A stretch of DNA of 64,000 nt. Origin: J054 sp965221985 (lineage in GTDB: Bacteria; Pseudomonadota; Gammaproteobacteria; Steroidobacterales; GCA-2729495). Below are positions 46,236-54,160 of the stretch, one piece after another. The stretch is from NCBI GenBank assembly GCA_965221985.1, contig OZ244928.1, positions 1,116,001-1,180,000 on the forward strand. The letters run 5' to 3'. Below the pieces are notes generated by a model. The model did not search any database. It was not told where the DNA came from and saw nothing but the letters and a program-made list of their open reading frames with translations. A program made the translations under genes and the position numbers. The first letter of the stretch is position 1. The number at the start of each line of letters is the position of its first letter.

Positions 46236-46694
46236 ATGAAATCTCTACATTTTGGTCATTCCATACTTTTCACCTTACTCGTTACCGTTGCTGGCTGCGA
46301 TCAAGGGCCGCAGTCATCCAAGGGGTTTAGATTGCCCGATGGTGATCCCCAGCGGGGCCAACTAGTCTTTGTAGAGCTTGAATGCCATGACTGTCACGCG
46401 GTCAAAGGCTTGCAGATACCCGCTCCGGCAGAAAATGGCCCAGTTCATGTTGTTCTGGGCGGGCCGGTGAGCAAAGTAAAGACCTATGGTCAGCTGGTGA
46501 GCGCTGTTATCAATCCATCACACAAGCTGATTAGTCACTATCCGGCGGAAGAGGTTTCTCAGGACGGCGAGTCACTGATGCGCAACTACAATGCATTCAT
46601 GACCGTCGAGCAATTGGTTCATCTCGTGGCATTTCTGCAGCCGCGCTATCAAGTTACGGTACCGCAATATAGTTACTACTCCTATAAATATTAG
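46236..46694 (+). CDS. small lipoprotein cytochrome c
   Basis: 152 residues from ATG 46236 with a strong AAGGAG 8 bases upstream. Signal peptide with lipobox TVAGC, so anchored by Cys21. One haem site CHDCH (Cys50, Cys53, His54), in the N-terminal part of a class I cytochrome c fold (GDPQRGQLVFVELECHDCHAVKG); a methionine ligand may lie in SLMRNYNAFMT. The C-terminus is Tyr-rich (YSYYSYKY). It probably shuttles electrons in the periplasm; no oxidase or dehydrogenase gene is adjacent, so the partner is unknown. Confidence 0.85.
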   Translation: MKSLHFGHSILFTLLVTVAGCDQGPQSSKGFRLPDGDPQRGQLVFVELECHDCHAVKGLQIPAPAENGPVHVVLGGPVSKVKTYGQLVSAVINPSHKLISHYPAEEVSQDGESLMRNYNAFMTVEQLVHLVAFLQPRYQVTVPQYSYYSYKY

Positions 46695-46733
46695 TTGCGG
46701 ACTGATTTTCCACATGCCCGTTTAACAGGAGCT

Positions 46734-47957
46734 TCAGGCTACCAGTTTCCACAGTTCGCTGGTAATCAGTCCCACGCTTAGTAATGCACCGATCATGGGA
46801 AATAAGCGAGGGAAATTCATTACCCTGGGCGGGTTTGGCGCTGAGCCCTTAATGCGCCACAGTGAAATGTTGACTAGGCCAAAAATACCGAGCATCAGTA
46901 GAGAGGTTGTCCTTGCAAGTCCGGCGAGGTGGCCGGCGAGGGCTAGGGACACAAGCACCAAGGTGGCAAAACCAGTTGCATTCAACGGCGTCTGGGTTAG
47001 CGGACTGACACGGCCGAACCAGTTCGGTAATTGCCCACGGGAACTCAGTCCATAGAGTACTCGCGAAACCATCACCAACTGAATGAGAGCGCCGTTAATG
47101 ATAGCGAACAGCGCAATCAAGCTAATGGTGGAGGCCGTTGAATTGGTATTTTCTGCAAAAAGTGCGGCCATAGGTGCACTGCTAGTTGATAGGCTCGATG
47201 GATCTAAGCTCAAAAGAGCGGCAATCATCAGTACCAAGTAAAGTGCAGTGGAGATAACTAAGGTCAATAGGATGCCTCGTGGCAAGGTTCTTTCTACGTC
47301 CGTGACCTCTTCTGCAATATCAACCATATCTTCGAAGCCGATGAACGCATAGAAAGCCAGGGTAACGCCGATGAAAATGCCGCCCCAATTGTTTTGCGCA
47401 TTGCCTGGTAAAAATTCGGTCCAGCGGTCTGGCAGTGTGGCTAGATTATCGCCGCTGACAACAATTACAGCGACGATGCCGCCGATTTCTATGAGCGTAA
47501 TGAGTGCAGCCACGGTAACAGACTCTAAGATCCCCCAGGCCGCTAAAGCCCCCAACACCAGCCCCACCGCGGCAATAACATATAAGCGATCGAGCGTGAT
47601 GAATTGATTCAAATAGCCGAAGAATCCATTGAGCAATGCGGCGGCAGATACCAAACCCGTTGTTGCGACCAATAAGCCGACTACCAGGGACGCTCCATCT
47701 GCATTGAACCCGCGCTGCACATAGAGTGCCGCGCCAGCGGCTTTGGGAAAGCGACCCGATAATTCCGCGAAACTGCAAGCGGTAAAAAAGGCCACTGATG
47801 AGGCGATGAGAAAAGACCAGGGTGCGCCATACCCAGCAACCCCAGCTATTTCTCCAAGCAAGGCGTAGATACCCGCGCCAATGGTTGTTCCCAGACCGTA
47901 TAGGGTTAGCAACGGTAGGTTGAGGGAGCGTTTTAGCTTCGCTGGACTTGGTCTCAT
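46734..47957 (-). CDS. APC-family amino acid permease
   Basis: 407 residues, an inner-membrane transporter of the amino acid-polyamine-organocation superfamily. Span 1 has the substrate-binding GLGTTIGAGIYALLGEIAG signature, and about eleven or twelve hydrophobic helices follow, including FYAFIGFEDMVDIAEEV, a landmark of APC permeases. The C-terminus ends in GALLSVGLITSELWKLVA. It is a little shorter than typical members of about 450 residues. The substrate cannot be told. It converges with the cytochrome gene, 39 bases apart. Confidence 0.88.
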   Translation of the reverse strand: MRPSPAKLKRSLNLPLLTLYGLGTTIGAGIYALLGEIAGVAGYGAPWSFLIASSVAFFTACSFAELSGRFPKAAGAALYVQRGFNADGASLVVGLLVATTGLVSAAALLNGFFGYLNQFITLDRLYVIAAVGLVLGALAAWGILESVTVAALITLIEIGGIVAVIVVSGDNLATLPDRWTEFLPGNAQNNWGGIFIGVTLAFYAFIGFEDMVDIAEEVTDVERTLPRGILLTLVISTALYLVLMIAALLSLDPSSLSTSSAPMAALFAENTNSTASTISLIALFAIINGALIQLVMVSRVLYGLSSRGQLPNWFGRVSPLTQTPLNATGFATLVLVSLALAGHLAGLARTTSLLMLGIFGLVNISLWRIKGSAPNPPRVMNFPRLFPMIGALLSVGLITSELWKLVA

Positions 47958-48223
47958 GTTGACAATATCTTACCGGGGAAGAAGCAGGTCCGCGTATTGC
48001 TAAATTTACTTATGTTCCCATAGCCGGAAACTAGTTTGTTGAATTAGCAAGCTTTTCTTAAGACGGCTCCACAGGTAGTTGAGTAATCTTTCGTATACGG
48101 GACAATTCAGCTTACGACCTATTTAGGTGAGTTCTGTCTCATAGGATATGCGGGGGTGGATACATCGGAGATCTCGCTGAAACCATCGAGTTAGGCATCG
48201 CGCGGGGGCTTCAAGCAGTCATC

Positions 48224-48817
48224 GTGCTGGTGACCGCTGGGCTATTTATGCGTCAGCAATGGATGATTGCGTTCACCGGTACCTTGGTGGTCGGCTTAAC
48301 ATTCATGCCTGCCGTTATTGAACGTCAATTCCGGCTGGCCTTGCCGGCCGAGTTTACGTTGCTTACCTGCGTCTTCTTATGTGCCAGTTTTGCCCTAGGA
48401 GAGGTTGGCGATTTTTACGAACGCTTCTGGTGGTGGGATCTCATGTTGCATGGTGTTTCTGCATTGATGTTCGGGCTCATTGGCTTTCTACTGGTTTACG
48501 TATTCTATTTTACGCACCGCGTTCAAATAGCGCCGATTTACGTGGCATTGATAAGTTTTGGATTCGCCATGACAATCGGTAGTTTGTGGGAAATACTCGA
48601 ATTCTCCGTGGACTGGTTTATAGGGTTGAATTTGCAGAAATCCGGACTTATTGACACCATGACTGATCTGATAATCGATGCTGCCGGCGCGTTGGTGGCG
48701 GCATTCGCAGGTTACCGCTACGTCAAGAACGGCGATTCATTGATCATGTACAAAATAATCCGGCGATTTGTCGCGAGAAATTCGAAGTTGTTTGAGATTA
48801 GACGCAATAAATCTTGA
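48224..48817 (+). CDS. DUF2238-like integral membrane protein
   Basis: 197 residues with about six hydrophobic spans. The motif WWWDLMLHGVSALMFGLIGFLLVY and GSLWEILEFSVDWFIGLNLQKSGLIDTMTDLIIDAAGALVAA resembles DUF2238/YjdF membrane proteins, with conserved His, Glu and Asp in or near the membrane. No ATG is available at the N-terminus; GTG 48224, GTG 48230 or ATG 48248 are possible and the Shine-Dalgarno is weak for all. Function unknown. Confidence 0.75.
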   Translation: MLVTAGLFMRQQWMIAFTGTLVVGLTFMPAVIERQFRLALPAEFTLLTCVFLCASFALGEVGDFYERFWWWDLMLHGVSALMFGLIGFLLVYVFYFTHRVQIAPIYVALISFGFAMTIGSLWEILEFSVDWFIGLNLQKSGLIDTMTDLIIDAAGALVAAFAGYRYVKNGDSLIMYKIIRRFVARNSKLFEIRRNKS

Positions 48818-48835
48818 GCAATAAAATCAGCGTTC

Positions 48836-48988
48836 TTAGTTGATCTTGCCTAGATAGTCTTCATCGATACAATTCACGCCATCTTCCAAGCCGCTGGCAA
48901 AAATTGTCTTTGCGACGTCTCGAATAAAGGCTGGTGGCACAGCGGTTAACTGGCGGTACGCTGCCTCAGCTATGGTGACGGACGCATC
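48836..48988 (-). pseudogene. C-terminal remnant resembling a PCP-reductase-domain protein
   Basis: A minus-strand frame of 50 codons, preceded by TAA and lacking any usable start, reads EAAYRQLTAVPPAFIRDVAK and GLEDGVNCIDEDYLGKIN. The spacing of VP-x-FIR-x-V-A-K and a later acidic helix resembles the small C-terminal domain of light-independent protochlorophyllide reductase (PCP_red), which also occurs as a stand-alone short protein in non-photosynthetic bacteria. Assignment is by motif memory over few residues. Confidence 0.4.
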
Positions 48989-49482
48989 TTATCCCTATGC
49001 GTAAATTAATTTGGTGTGAAGTTGCAGAGTCAGGCAGCTCCTACTTGGAGCTCAAGAATCATTCGAGGTAAATCGACCTTACCGAACCTTACACCTATTT
49101 GTTATCGGAGCAATCAATGGATTAATATTCCACATATTCCCTCGGGGGGAAAAAGGGTCGATCCGAGATTTTCGATGTTGGTATGAGCGTCGCCAAGTTT
49201 GGTGGGCGAGATTCATACTTTGACTCCTTTTTCTCGCCAGCCGCGCGTTAGGTGGGGATGTACGCTACAGCTGACGGCGGCTCGAAACGTAGGTACTTCT
49301 CATAGCGGGTGGCCGCTAGAGGAAAGCACCGGGATGCTGCTTGGCGACTGACTGTGGAAATGGCTCTATCCATCTGGCGTTGTATTTTCTCGATTGGCTT
49401 GGCGGGCTCTTATGATGATGTCTTGCGTGGGGATATGGGCTTGGCTTAGAAGTCATGTTTTGTTACAAGGATTGATCCTAAA
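48989..49482. other. intergenic stretch, nothing recognised
   Basis: About 490 bases upstream of the DUF1538 operon with no coding signature on either strand, no repeat shared with the rest of the window and no clear hairpin with a T-run. It should contain the promoter for the operon at 49483, but I cannot point to it. Confidence 0.4.
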
Positions 49483-50220
49483 TTGAAAGAGTCCTTGCGC
49501 GCGTTTTTCGGGGACGCACTAGGTAGCTTACGAGACCTGCTGCCAATCATCTTGGTTATCAGCATTTTTCAAGTCTTGGTGTTTCGGCAGCCGGCAATTG
49601 AGCTACTGCCGATGCTAAGCGGTGCACTGCTAGTCGTTGCTGGCCTCACGTTTTTTATTTTTGGCCTAAAGCTTGCTCTTTTCCCCATCGGTGAGAGCCT
49701 AGCTCATGCGTTGGCACGCAAGGGTAGCGTAATGTGGCTGGTCGGATTCGCCTTCACGCTAGGTTTCGGCACGACCATTGCCGAGCCTGCTTTGATTGCG
49801 ATTGCGGACGAGGCTGCGAAGGTTGCGGCAGGTGCAGACGCCATCGCTTCATCGGCGGACGCGCAAGCTCGGTATGCGTTGGGCATAAGGCTAACCGTTG
49901 CTTTGGCGGTGGGCGTAGCGCTCGTCCTCGGCGTGATGCGAATTCTGGCTGACTGGTCACTACCTCTTTTGATTATCGGTGGTTACTGCCTAGTGGTTAT
50001 GCTGACGACGATGGCGCCGGCGAATATCGTTGCCGTCGCCTATGACTCAGGTGGCGTAACGACCTCAACTGTGACTGTGCCCCTGGTTACAGCCCTAGGC
50101 GTAGGCCTGGCCAGCGCTTTGCGTGGGCGCAATCCCATGACCGACGGTTTCGGATTGATTGCTTTTGCTTCATTAACACCCATTCTTTTCGTGCTCATAT
50201 TTGGAATAGTCCAGGGATGA
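49483..50220 (+). CDS. DUF1538 membrane protein, first of a pair
   Basis: 245 residues with about six or seven membrane spans. Two motifs are shared with the next gene: GFGTTIAEPALIAIADEA and AYDSGGVTTSTVTVPLVTALGVGL. Polar residues inside the membrane (Asp-Ser-Gly-Gly, Thr-Thr-Ser-Thr) suggest a transport pathway. The start is TTG 49483; AAGGA lies about 12 bases before it, a long spacing. Family function is not established, but DUF1538 genes often occur as pairs followed by a PII-like gene, which points to a regulated transporter. Confidence 0.85.
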   Translation: MKESLRAFFGDALGSLRDLLPIILVISIFQVLVFRQPAIELLPMLSGALLVVAGLTFFIFGLKLALFPIGESLAHALARKGSVMWLVGFAFTLGFGTTIAEPALIAIADEAAKVAAGADAIASSADAQARYALGIRLTVALAVGVALVLGVMRILADWSLPLLIIGGYCLVVMLTTMAPANIVAVAYDSGGVTTSTVTVPLVTALGVGLASALRGRNPMTDGFGLIAFASLTPILFVLIFGIVQG

Positions 50221-51023
50221 ATCTGATTATCGACGCGTCTGGATACGTCCTTGACAGTGTTATTGATGTGCTGCCCATTGCGATATTCTTGCTGGTGTTT
50301 CAGTTATTGGTGATTCGCAAAGCGCCTGCCAATTGGCCGCAAATGGTCGTCGGTTTTCTGTTCGTGCTTGTTGGGCTAGGACTGTTTCTTCTTGGGCTGG
50401 AAAAGTCTTTGTTTCCCTTGGGCAAGCTAATGGCACAGCAACTCACAGCACCGGACTTTTTGTACGAAACGGCAGGTTCCGCGGCTGAAGCCTTACTCTG
50501 GCACGACTACTACTGGGCCTATTTGTTTGCACTTGCCATTGGCTTCAGCACGACCCTCGCCGAGCCCGCGCTGTTGGCCGTCGCTATGAAGGCAAACACG
50601 GTATCCGCGGGCGCCATTGGTGTGTGGGGCCTACGCGTAGCCGTGGCCGTCGGTGTGGGTGTCGGTGTGAGTCTTGGTTGCTTTCGCATTGTAACCGGCC
50701 TGCCGCTACATATTTTCATCGCAGCCGGATACTTCGTAGTAATTTTACAAACCGCATTCGCGCCGAAACTCATTGTGCCCCTCGCTTATGATTCCGGTGG
50801 CGTAACAACCTCGACTGTCACGGTTCCATTGATCACTGCACTTGGTCTAGGCTTGTCTGAGGCCGTGCCCGGCCGTAGCGCTTTGCTAGATGGCTTTGGT
50901 CTGGTGGCTTTCGCGAGTCTATTTCCAATCATTTCAGTGTTGGCCTACGGCCAGCTATCTGTATTCAGAGAATATATTTCCGTATCCAAAGACGATACGC
51001 GACACCCTGAGAAGGAAGAGTAA
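50217..51023 (+). CDS. DUF1538 membrane protein, second of a pair
   Basis: 268 residues. It repeats the paired motifs of the preceding gene (GFSTTLAEPALLAVAMKA and AYDSGGVTTSTVTVPLITALGLGL), so the two arose by duplication and probably form a heterodimeric membrane protein. The start overlaps the previous stop (ATGA), which implies translational coupling. The tail after the last span is short and hydrophilic (EYISVSKDDTRHPEKEE). The PII-like gene follows 1 base after the stop. Confidence 0.85.
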   Translation: MNLIIDASGYVLDSVIDVLPIAIFLLVFQLLVIRKAPANWPQMVVGFLFVLVGLGLFLLGLEKSLFPLGKLMAQQLTAPDFLYETAGSAAEALLWHDYYWAYLFALAIGFSTTLAEPALLAVAMKANTVSAGAIGVWGLRVAVAVGVGVGVSLGCFRIVTGLPLHIFIAAGYFVVILQTAFAPKLIVPLAYDSGGVTTSTVTVPLITALGLGLSEAVPGRSALLDGFGLVAFASLFPIISVLAYGQLSVFREYISVSKDDTRHPEKEE

Positions 51024-51024
51024 A

Positions 51025-51375
51025 ATGCATTTCAAATTGATTGTTGCTTTCGTTGAAGATAGCAAGACAGATGAAATTATGGATGCGGCGAGAGAGGCGG
51101 GCGCAACGGGTTGTACCGTTATAAATAATGCACGAGGAGAAGGCATTAAGGAGAATAGAACCTTTTTTGGCCTTACCCTTGCATCCCAGCGAGATGTAGT
51201 TCTCTTGCTTGTTGAAGAACATTTGAGCCGCGAAATTCTTGAACATATTGGCGAAGTTGGTGAATTTGATGCCGAGCCTGGCTCGGGGATCGCCGTGGTC
51301 ATCGACGTGGAAGATGCGGTCGGTGTAATGCATCAGAGTGAAGAGCTGGGTGGGGTTGTGGAGGAAAAACTATGA
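51025..51375 (+). CDS. PII-like nitrogen-regulatory-family protein
   Basis: 116 residues, a cytosolic trimeric PII fold: MHFKLIVAFVEDSKTDEIMDAAREAGATGCTVI, a T-loop-like region (NARGEGIKENRTFFGL) and the B-loop side (LVEEHLSREILEHIGEVGEF). GGAAGAG lies about 5 bases before ATG 51025; the open frame from 50890 lies inside the previous gene. PII-like proteins bind nucleotides and gate membrane proteins such as AmtB, so this one probably controls the DUF1538 pair. It lacks the uridylylated tyrosine context of GlnB that I would expect in the T-loop, so it belongs to a divergent branch. Confidence 0.85.
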   Translation: MHFKLIVAFVEDSKTDEIMDAAREAGATGCTVINNARGEGIKENRTFFGLTLASQRDVVLLLVEEHLSREILEHIGEVGEFDAEPGSGIAVVIDVEDAVGVMHQSEELGGVVEEKL

Positions 51376-51779
51376 CTAATCGAAACTGGGGCCAAGTGCG
51401 CGACTGCATGCGCAAGGAAGTTACCGAAGTGGACGGTAAAATGGACATCCTATCCGCCCTCAAGACAATGAAAAAGGTTAAGGCAACGAGCCTAATCGTC
51501 AAGCGGCGCGATCAGAATGATGAATTCGGCCTGTTGCTATTTTCGGATATTGCCAAGAAGGTTATTGCGAAGGACCGGGCGCCGGAACGCGTAAACGTCT
51601 ACGAGATTATGGCTAAGCCGGTACTAACGGTTCGTCCGGACATGGAAATCCGCTATTGTGCGCGATTACTTGAGAACTTTGGTATCAGCCATGCGCCCGT
51701 TGTGGATAACGACAAGATCGTTGGAATCGTGAGTTTTTACCTCTTAGTCCTGCATGCAATTCTGCCGGAGCTGGATTAG
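51372..51779 (+). CDS. two-CBS-domain protein
   Basis: 135 residues made of a Bateman pair: first CBS about 8-62 (VRDCMRKEVTEVDGKMDILSAL... FGLLLFSDIAKKVI), second about 75-132 (YEIMAKPVLTVRPDMEIRYCARLLENFGISHAPVVDNDKIVGIVSF). Such pairs bind adenine nucleotides and act as energy sensors. The start overlaps the PII stop (ATGA), so it is the last gene of a four-gene coupled operon. A second ligand-sensing input to the DUF1538 membrane proteins is likely. Confidence 0.88.
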   Translation: MTNRNWGQVRDCMRKEVTEVDGKMDILSALKTMKKVKATSLIVKRRDQNDEFGLLLFSDIAKKVIAKDRAPERVNVYEIMAKPVLTVRPDMEIRYCARLLENFGISHAPVVDNDKIVGIVSFYLLVLHAILPELD

Positions 51780-52042
51780 CCAACAAAGGGGTAATCAATT
51801 CCTGCGGCAAATGACTGGGGCCGTCTAAGTCGTCGCTGCTGGGGATACTCGATGGGAGATATCGAGCAATAGGTGCCTTCTAGTACGGTAGGAGCTACAC
51901 GGCTTCAAGTAGAACCTGTGCACTTCTGGTCAAGTATTTCCATGCCTCGCTCGCCCGGGCAGCCTTTTATCTCACCTTCTTGATTGGTTCGACCGCAATT
52001 CGGCGAGCGAAAAAATTACCGCGTGTTGGTTTTTTTGGACAG

Positions 52043-54160
52043 CTACACAATTGCCTTGGACGCAACAAACAAAGCGAGTGACCGATGAGCAATTTTCCAA
52101 CGATTGCCATCGGCTTGGGTGATATTGTCATCAGAGCTAAAGCGTAGCTTCCAGGAAATCCGCGGTCCGCAGTCGGGTAATCCGAAGGAAAGTTCTCTGT
52201 GTTCGCCATTAAACATCAGGGCAATTGCTTGGCCAGAATCCTTTTCCGACTCCGCGCTGTCAGATGCGGCCAGAAACAAAGTGATGTGTTGTTGACTGGC
52301 CCAATGGTCTTCGCTGACGAGTTCAGCATCAGCGTCCAGCCAACTGATATCGGGATAGCCGTTCAGGCCCGACTTCTGCCCATGCAAGTATTCCCCTTGG
52401 CGCAGAAGTCCAAGCTCTCGGCGCAGAGCAATCAATTGTTCAACCGCGGCTTGAAATTCAGGTGCTTTGTCTAGTTCATCCCAGTTGAGCCAGCCGATCT
52501 CATTGTCCTGAGCATAGGCATTGTTGTTACCCTGCTGGGAATTGCCGAATTCGTCACCGGCCAGGAGCATTGGTGTGCCTTGCGAGAATAGTACCGTTGC
52601 TAGCATGTTGAGGCGTTGCCGATTTCTGATTTCGAGAACCTCCTCTAAGTCTGTCGCTCCTTCAACACCATGATTGCAACTGTAATTAGCATCATGTCCG
52701 TCAACATTATCTTCGCCGTTAGCTTCATTGTGCTTGTTGTCATAGCTCACCACGTCCGCGAGGGTAAAACCGTCGTGGCTGCAAACATAGTTGATGCTGG
52801 CGAAAGGATCGCGGTTGGCTTCGAATAGATCAGCCGATCCATGCACACGCCGTGCAAACTCCGGGAGCAGGCCGGGCTCGCCGTGCCAAAAGCGACGCAG
52901 GGTGTCGCGAAAACGATCATTCCATTCCGCCCAGCCACTCGGAAACTCCCCGAGCTGGTAGCCGTTGATGCCGACATCCCAGGGCTCCGCAATGAGCTTC
53001 GCGCCGGCAAGGGCCGGGTCTTGTCTGAGGGCTGCGAAAAAGGGTGCACGACGTACGAAGCTACTGCGGCGTTCGAAAGCATCATTGTTGCGGCCCAAGA
53101 CCGTGGCCAAGTCAAAGCGGAAGCCGTCAACCGCCATCTCGGTTTTCCAGTACCGCAGACTGTCCATGATCAGTTGCAGTACCTGGGGATGATTGACATT
53201 GAACGTATTGCCGCAACCGGTGTCGTTGACGTACCGACTGTGATCTGTGGTATCCAGCCGGTAATAGCTTAAATTGTCGAGCCCGCGATAGCTCAGAGTG
53301 GGGCCGCGCTCATTGCCCTCGGCTGTGTGGTTGTAGACCACATCCAGTATCACTTCCAGACCAGCATCGTGGATCGCATTGACCATCTCCACAAAGTCTG
53401 CGTTATCTGGACTGGAGCGATAACGTGCGGCGCTAGTGAAAAAATTGATGGGGTTATAGCCCCAGTAGTTGCGCCTTTCGCTGTTAACCAAGAATTGCTC
53501 ATCAACAAGTTCGTGGACCGGTAGCAATTCGATACTGGTAACACCCAGCGATTTTAAATAGTCTAGAGCTTGGTGATGCGTAAGGCCTGCGTACCGGCCG
53601 CGGTCTTTTGTCGGGATTTCCGGATGCAGCATGGTGAATCCGCGGATGTGTGTTTCATAGACTATGGTTTCAGACCAAGGAATAGGATTCTTGAGAATAC
53701 TTGCGCGCAACTCGTTGTCGCTAACAATTGACTTGGGGACATAGGGGGCGCTGTCTCTTTCATCCCTTAGCCAGTCCTTACCCGATTTCGCCGGTTGACG
53801 ATAACCGAAGACTTCTTCCCGCCAGTTCAGCTCACCGTCGATCTGGCGGGCGTAAGGATCTAGCAATAGTTTGTGGTGATTGAAATGATGGCCGTCGGCT
53901 GGTTTATACGGCCCGTGGGCTCGATAACCATATCGCTGACCAGCTCTACATTTTGGCAAGTAGCCGTGCCAAATCCCTGCGCTGCACGCCGGTAATTCAT
54001 GCCGAGCGATTTCTTGGCCGGAATCATCAAATAGGCACAGGTAAACTTGCTCCGCATGCGCGGAGTAGACCGCAAAGTTACTGCCGTCTTTATCCGGGGT
54101 TGCGCCTAGGGGAAATGATTGGCCAGGTTCAATTACACCTGTACTGGATTTAAGCGCCAT
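52043..54160 (-). CDS. glgX: glycogen debranching enzyme
   Basis: Hydrolyses alpha-1,6 branches of glycogen trimmed by phosphorylase. 705 residues: N-terminal CBM48 (FPLGATPDKDGSNFAVYSAHAEQVYLCLFD), GH13 barrel with VILDVVYNHTAEGN, VDGFRFDLATVLG (nucleophile Asp), KLIAEPWDVG (acid/base Glu) and YVCSHDGFTLADVVSYDNKHN. It is the last gene of the glycogen operon and starts 28 bases before glgP ends, so it is translationally linked. 263 bases without a recognised feature separate it from the convergent CBS gene. Confidence 0.96.
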   Translation of the reverse strand: MALKSSTGVIEPGQSFPLGATPDKDGSNFAVYSAHAEQVYLCLFDDSGQEIARHELPACSAGIWHGYLPKCRAGQRYGYRAHGPYKPADGHHFNHHKLLLDPYARQIDGELNWREEVFGYRQPAKSGKDWLRDERDSAPYVPKSIVSDNELRASILKNPIPWSETIVYETHIRGFTMLHPEIPTKDRGRYAGLTHHQALDYLKSLGVTSIELLPVHELVDEQFLVNSERRNYWGYNPINFFTSAARYRSSPDNADFVEMVNAIHDAGLEVILDVVYNHTAEGNERGPTLSYRGLDNLSYYRLDTTDHSRYVNDTGCGNTFNVNHPQVLQLIMDSLRYWKTEMAVDGFRFDLATVLGRNNDAFERRSSFVRRAPFFAALRQDPALAGAKLIAEPWDVGINGYQLGEFPSGWAEWNDRFRDTLRRFWHGEPGLLPEFARRVHGSADLFEANRDPFASINYVCSHDGFTLADVVSYDNKHNEANGEDNVDGHDANYSCNHGVEGATDLEEVLEIRNRQRLNMLATVLFSQGTPMLLAGDEFGNSQQGNNNAYAQDNEIGWLNWDELDKAPEFQAAVEQLIALRRELGLLRQGEYLHGQKSGLNGYPDISWLDADAELVSEDHWASQQHITLFLAASDSAESEKDSGQAIALMFNGEHRELSFGLPDCGPRISWKLRFSSDDNITQADGNRWKIAHRSLALFVASKAIV

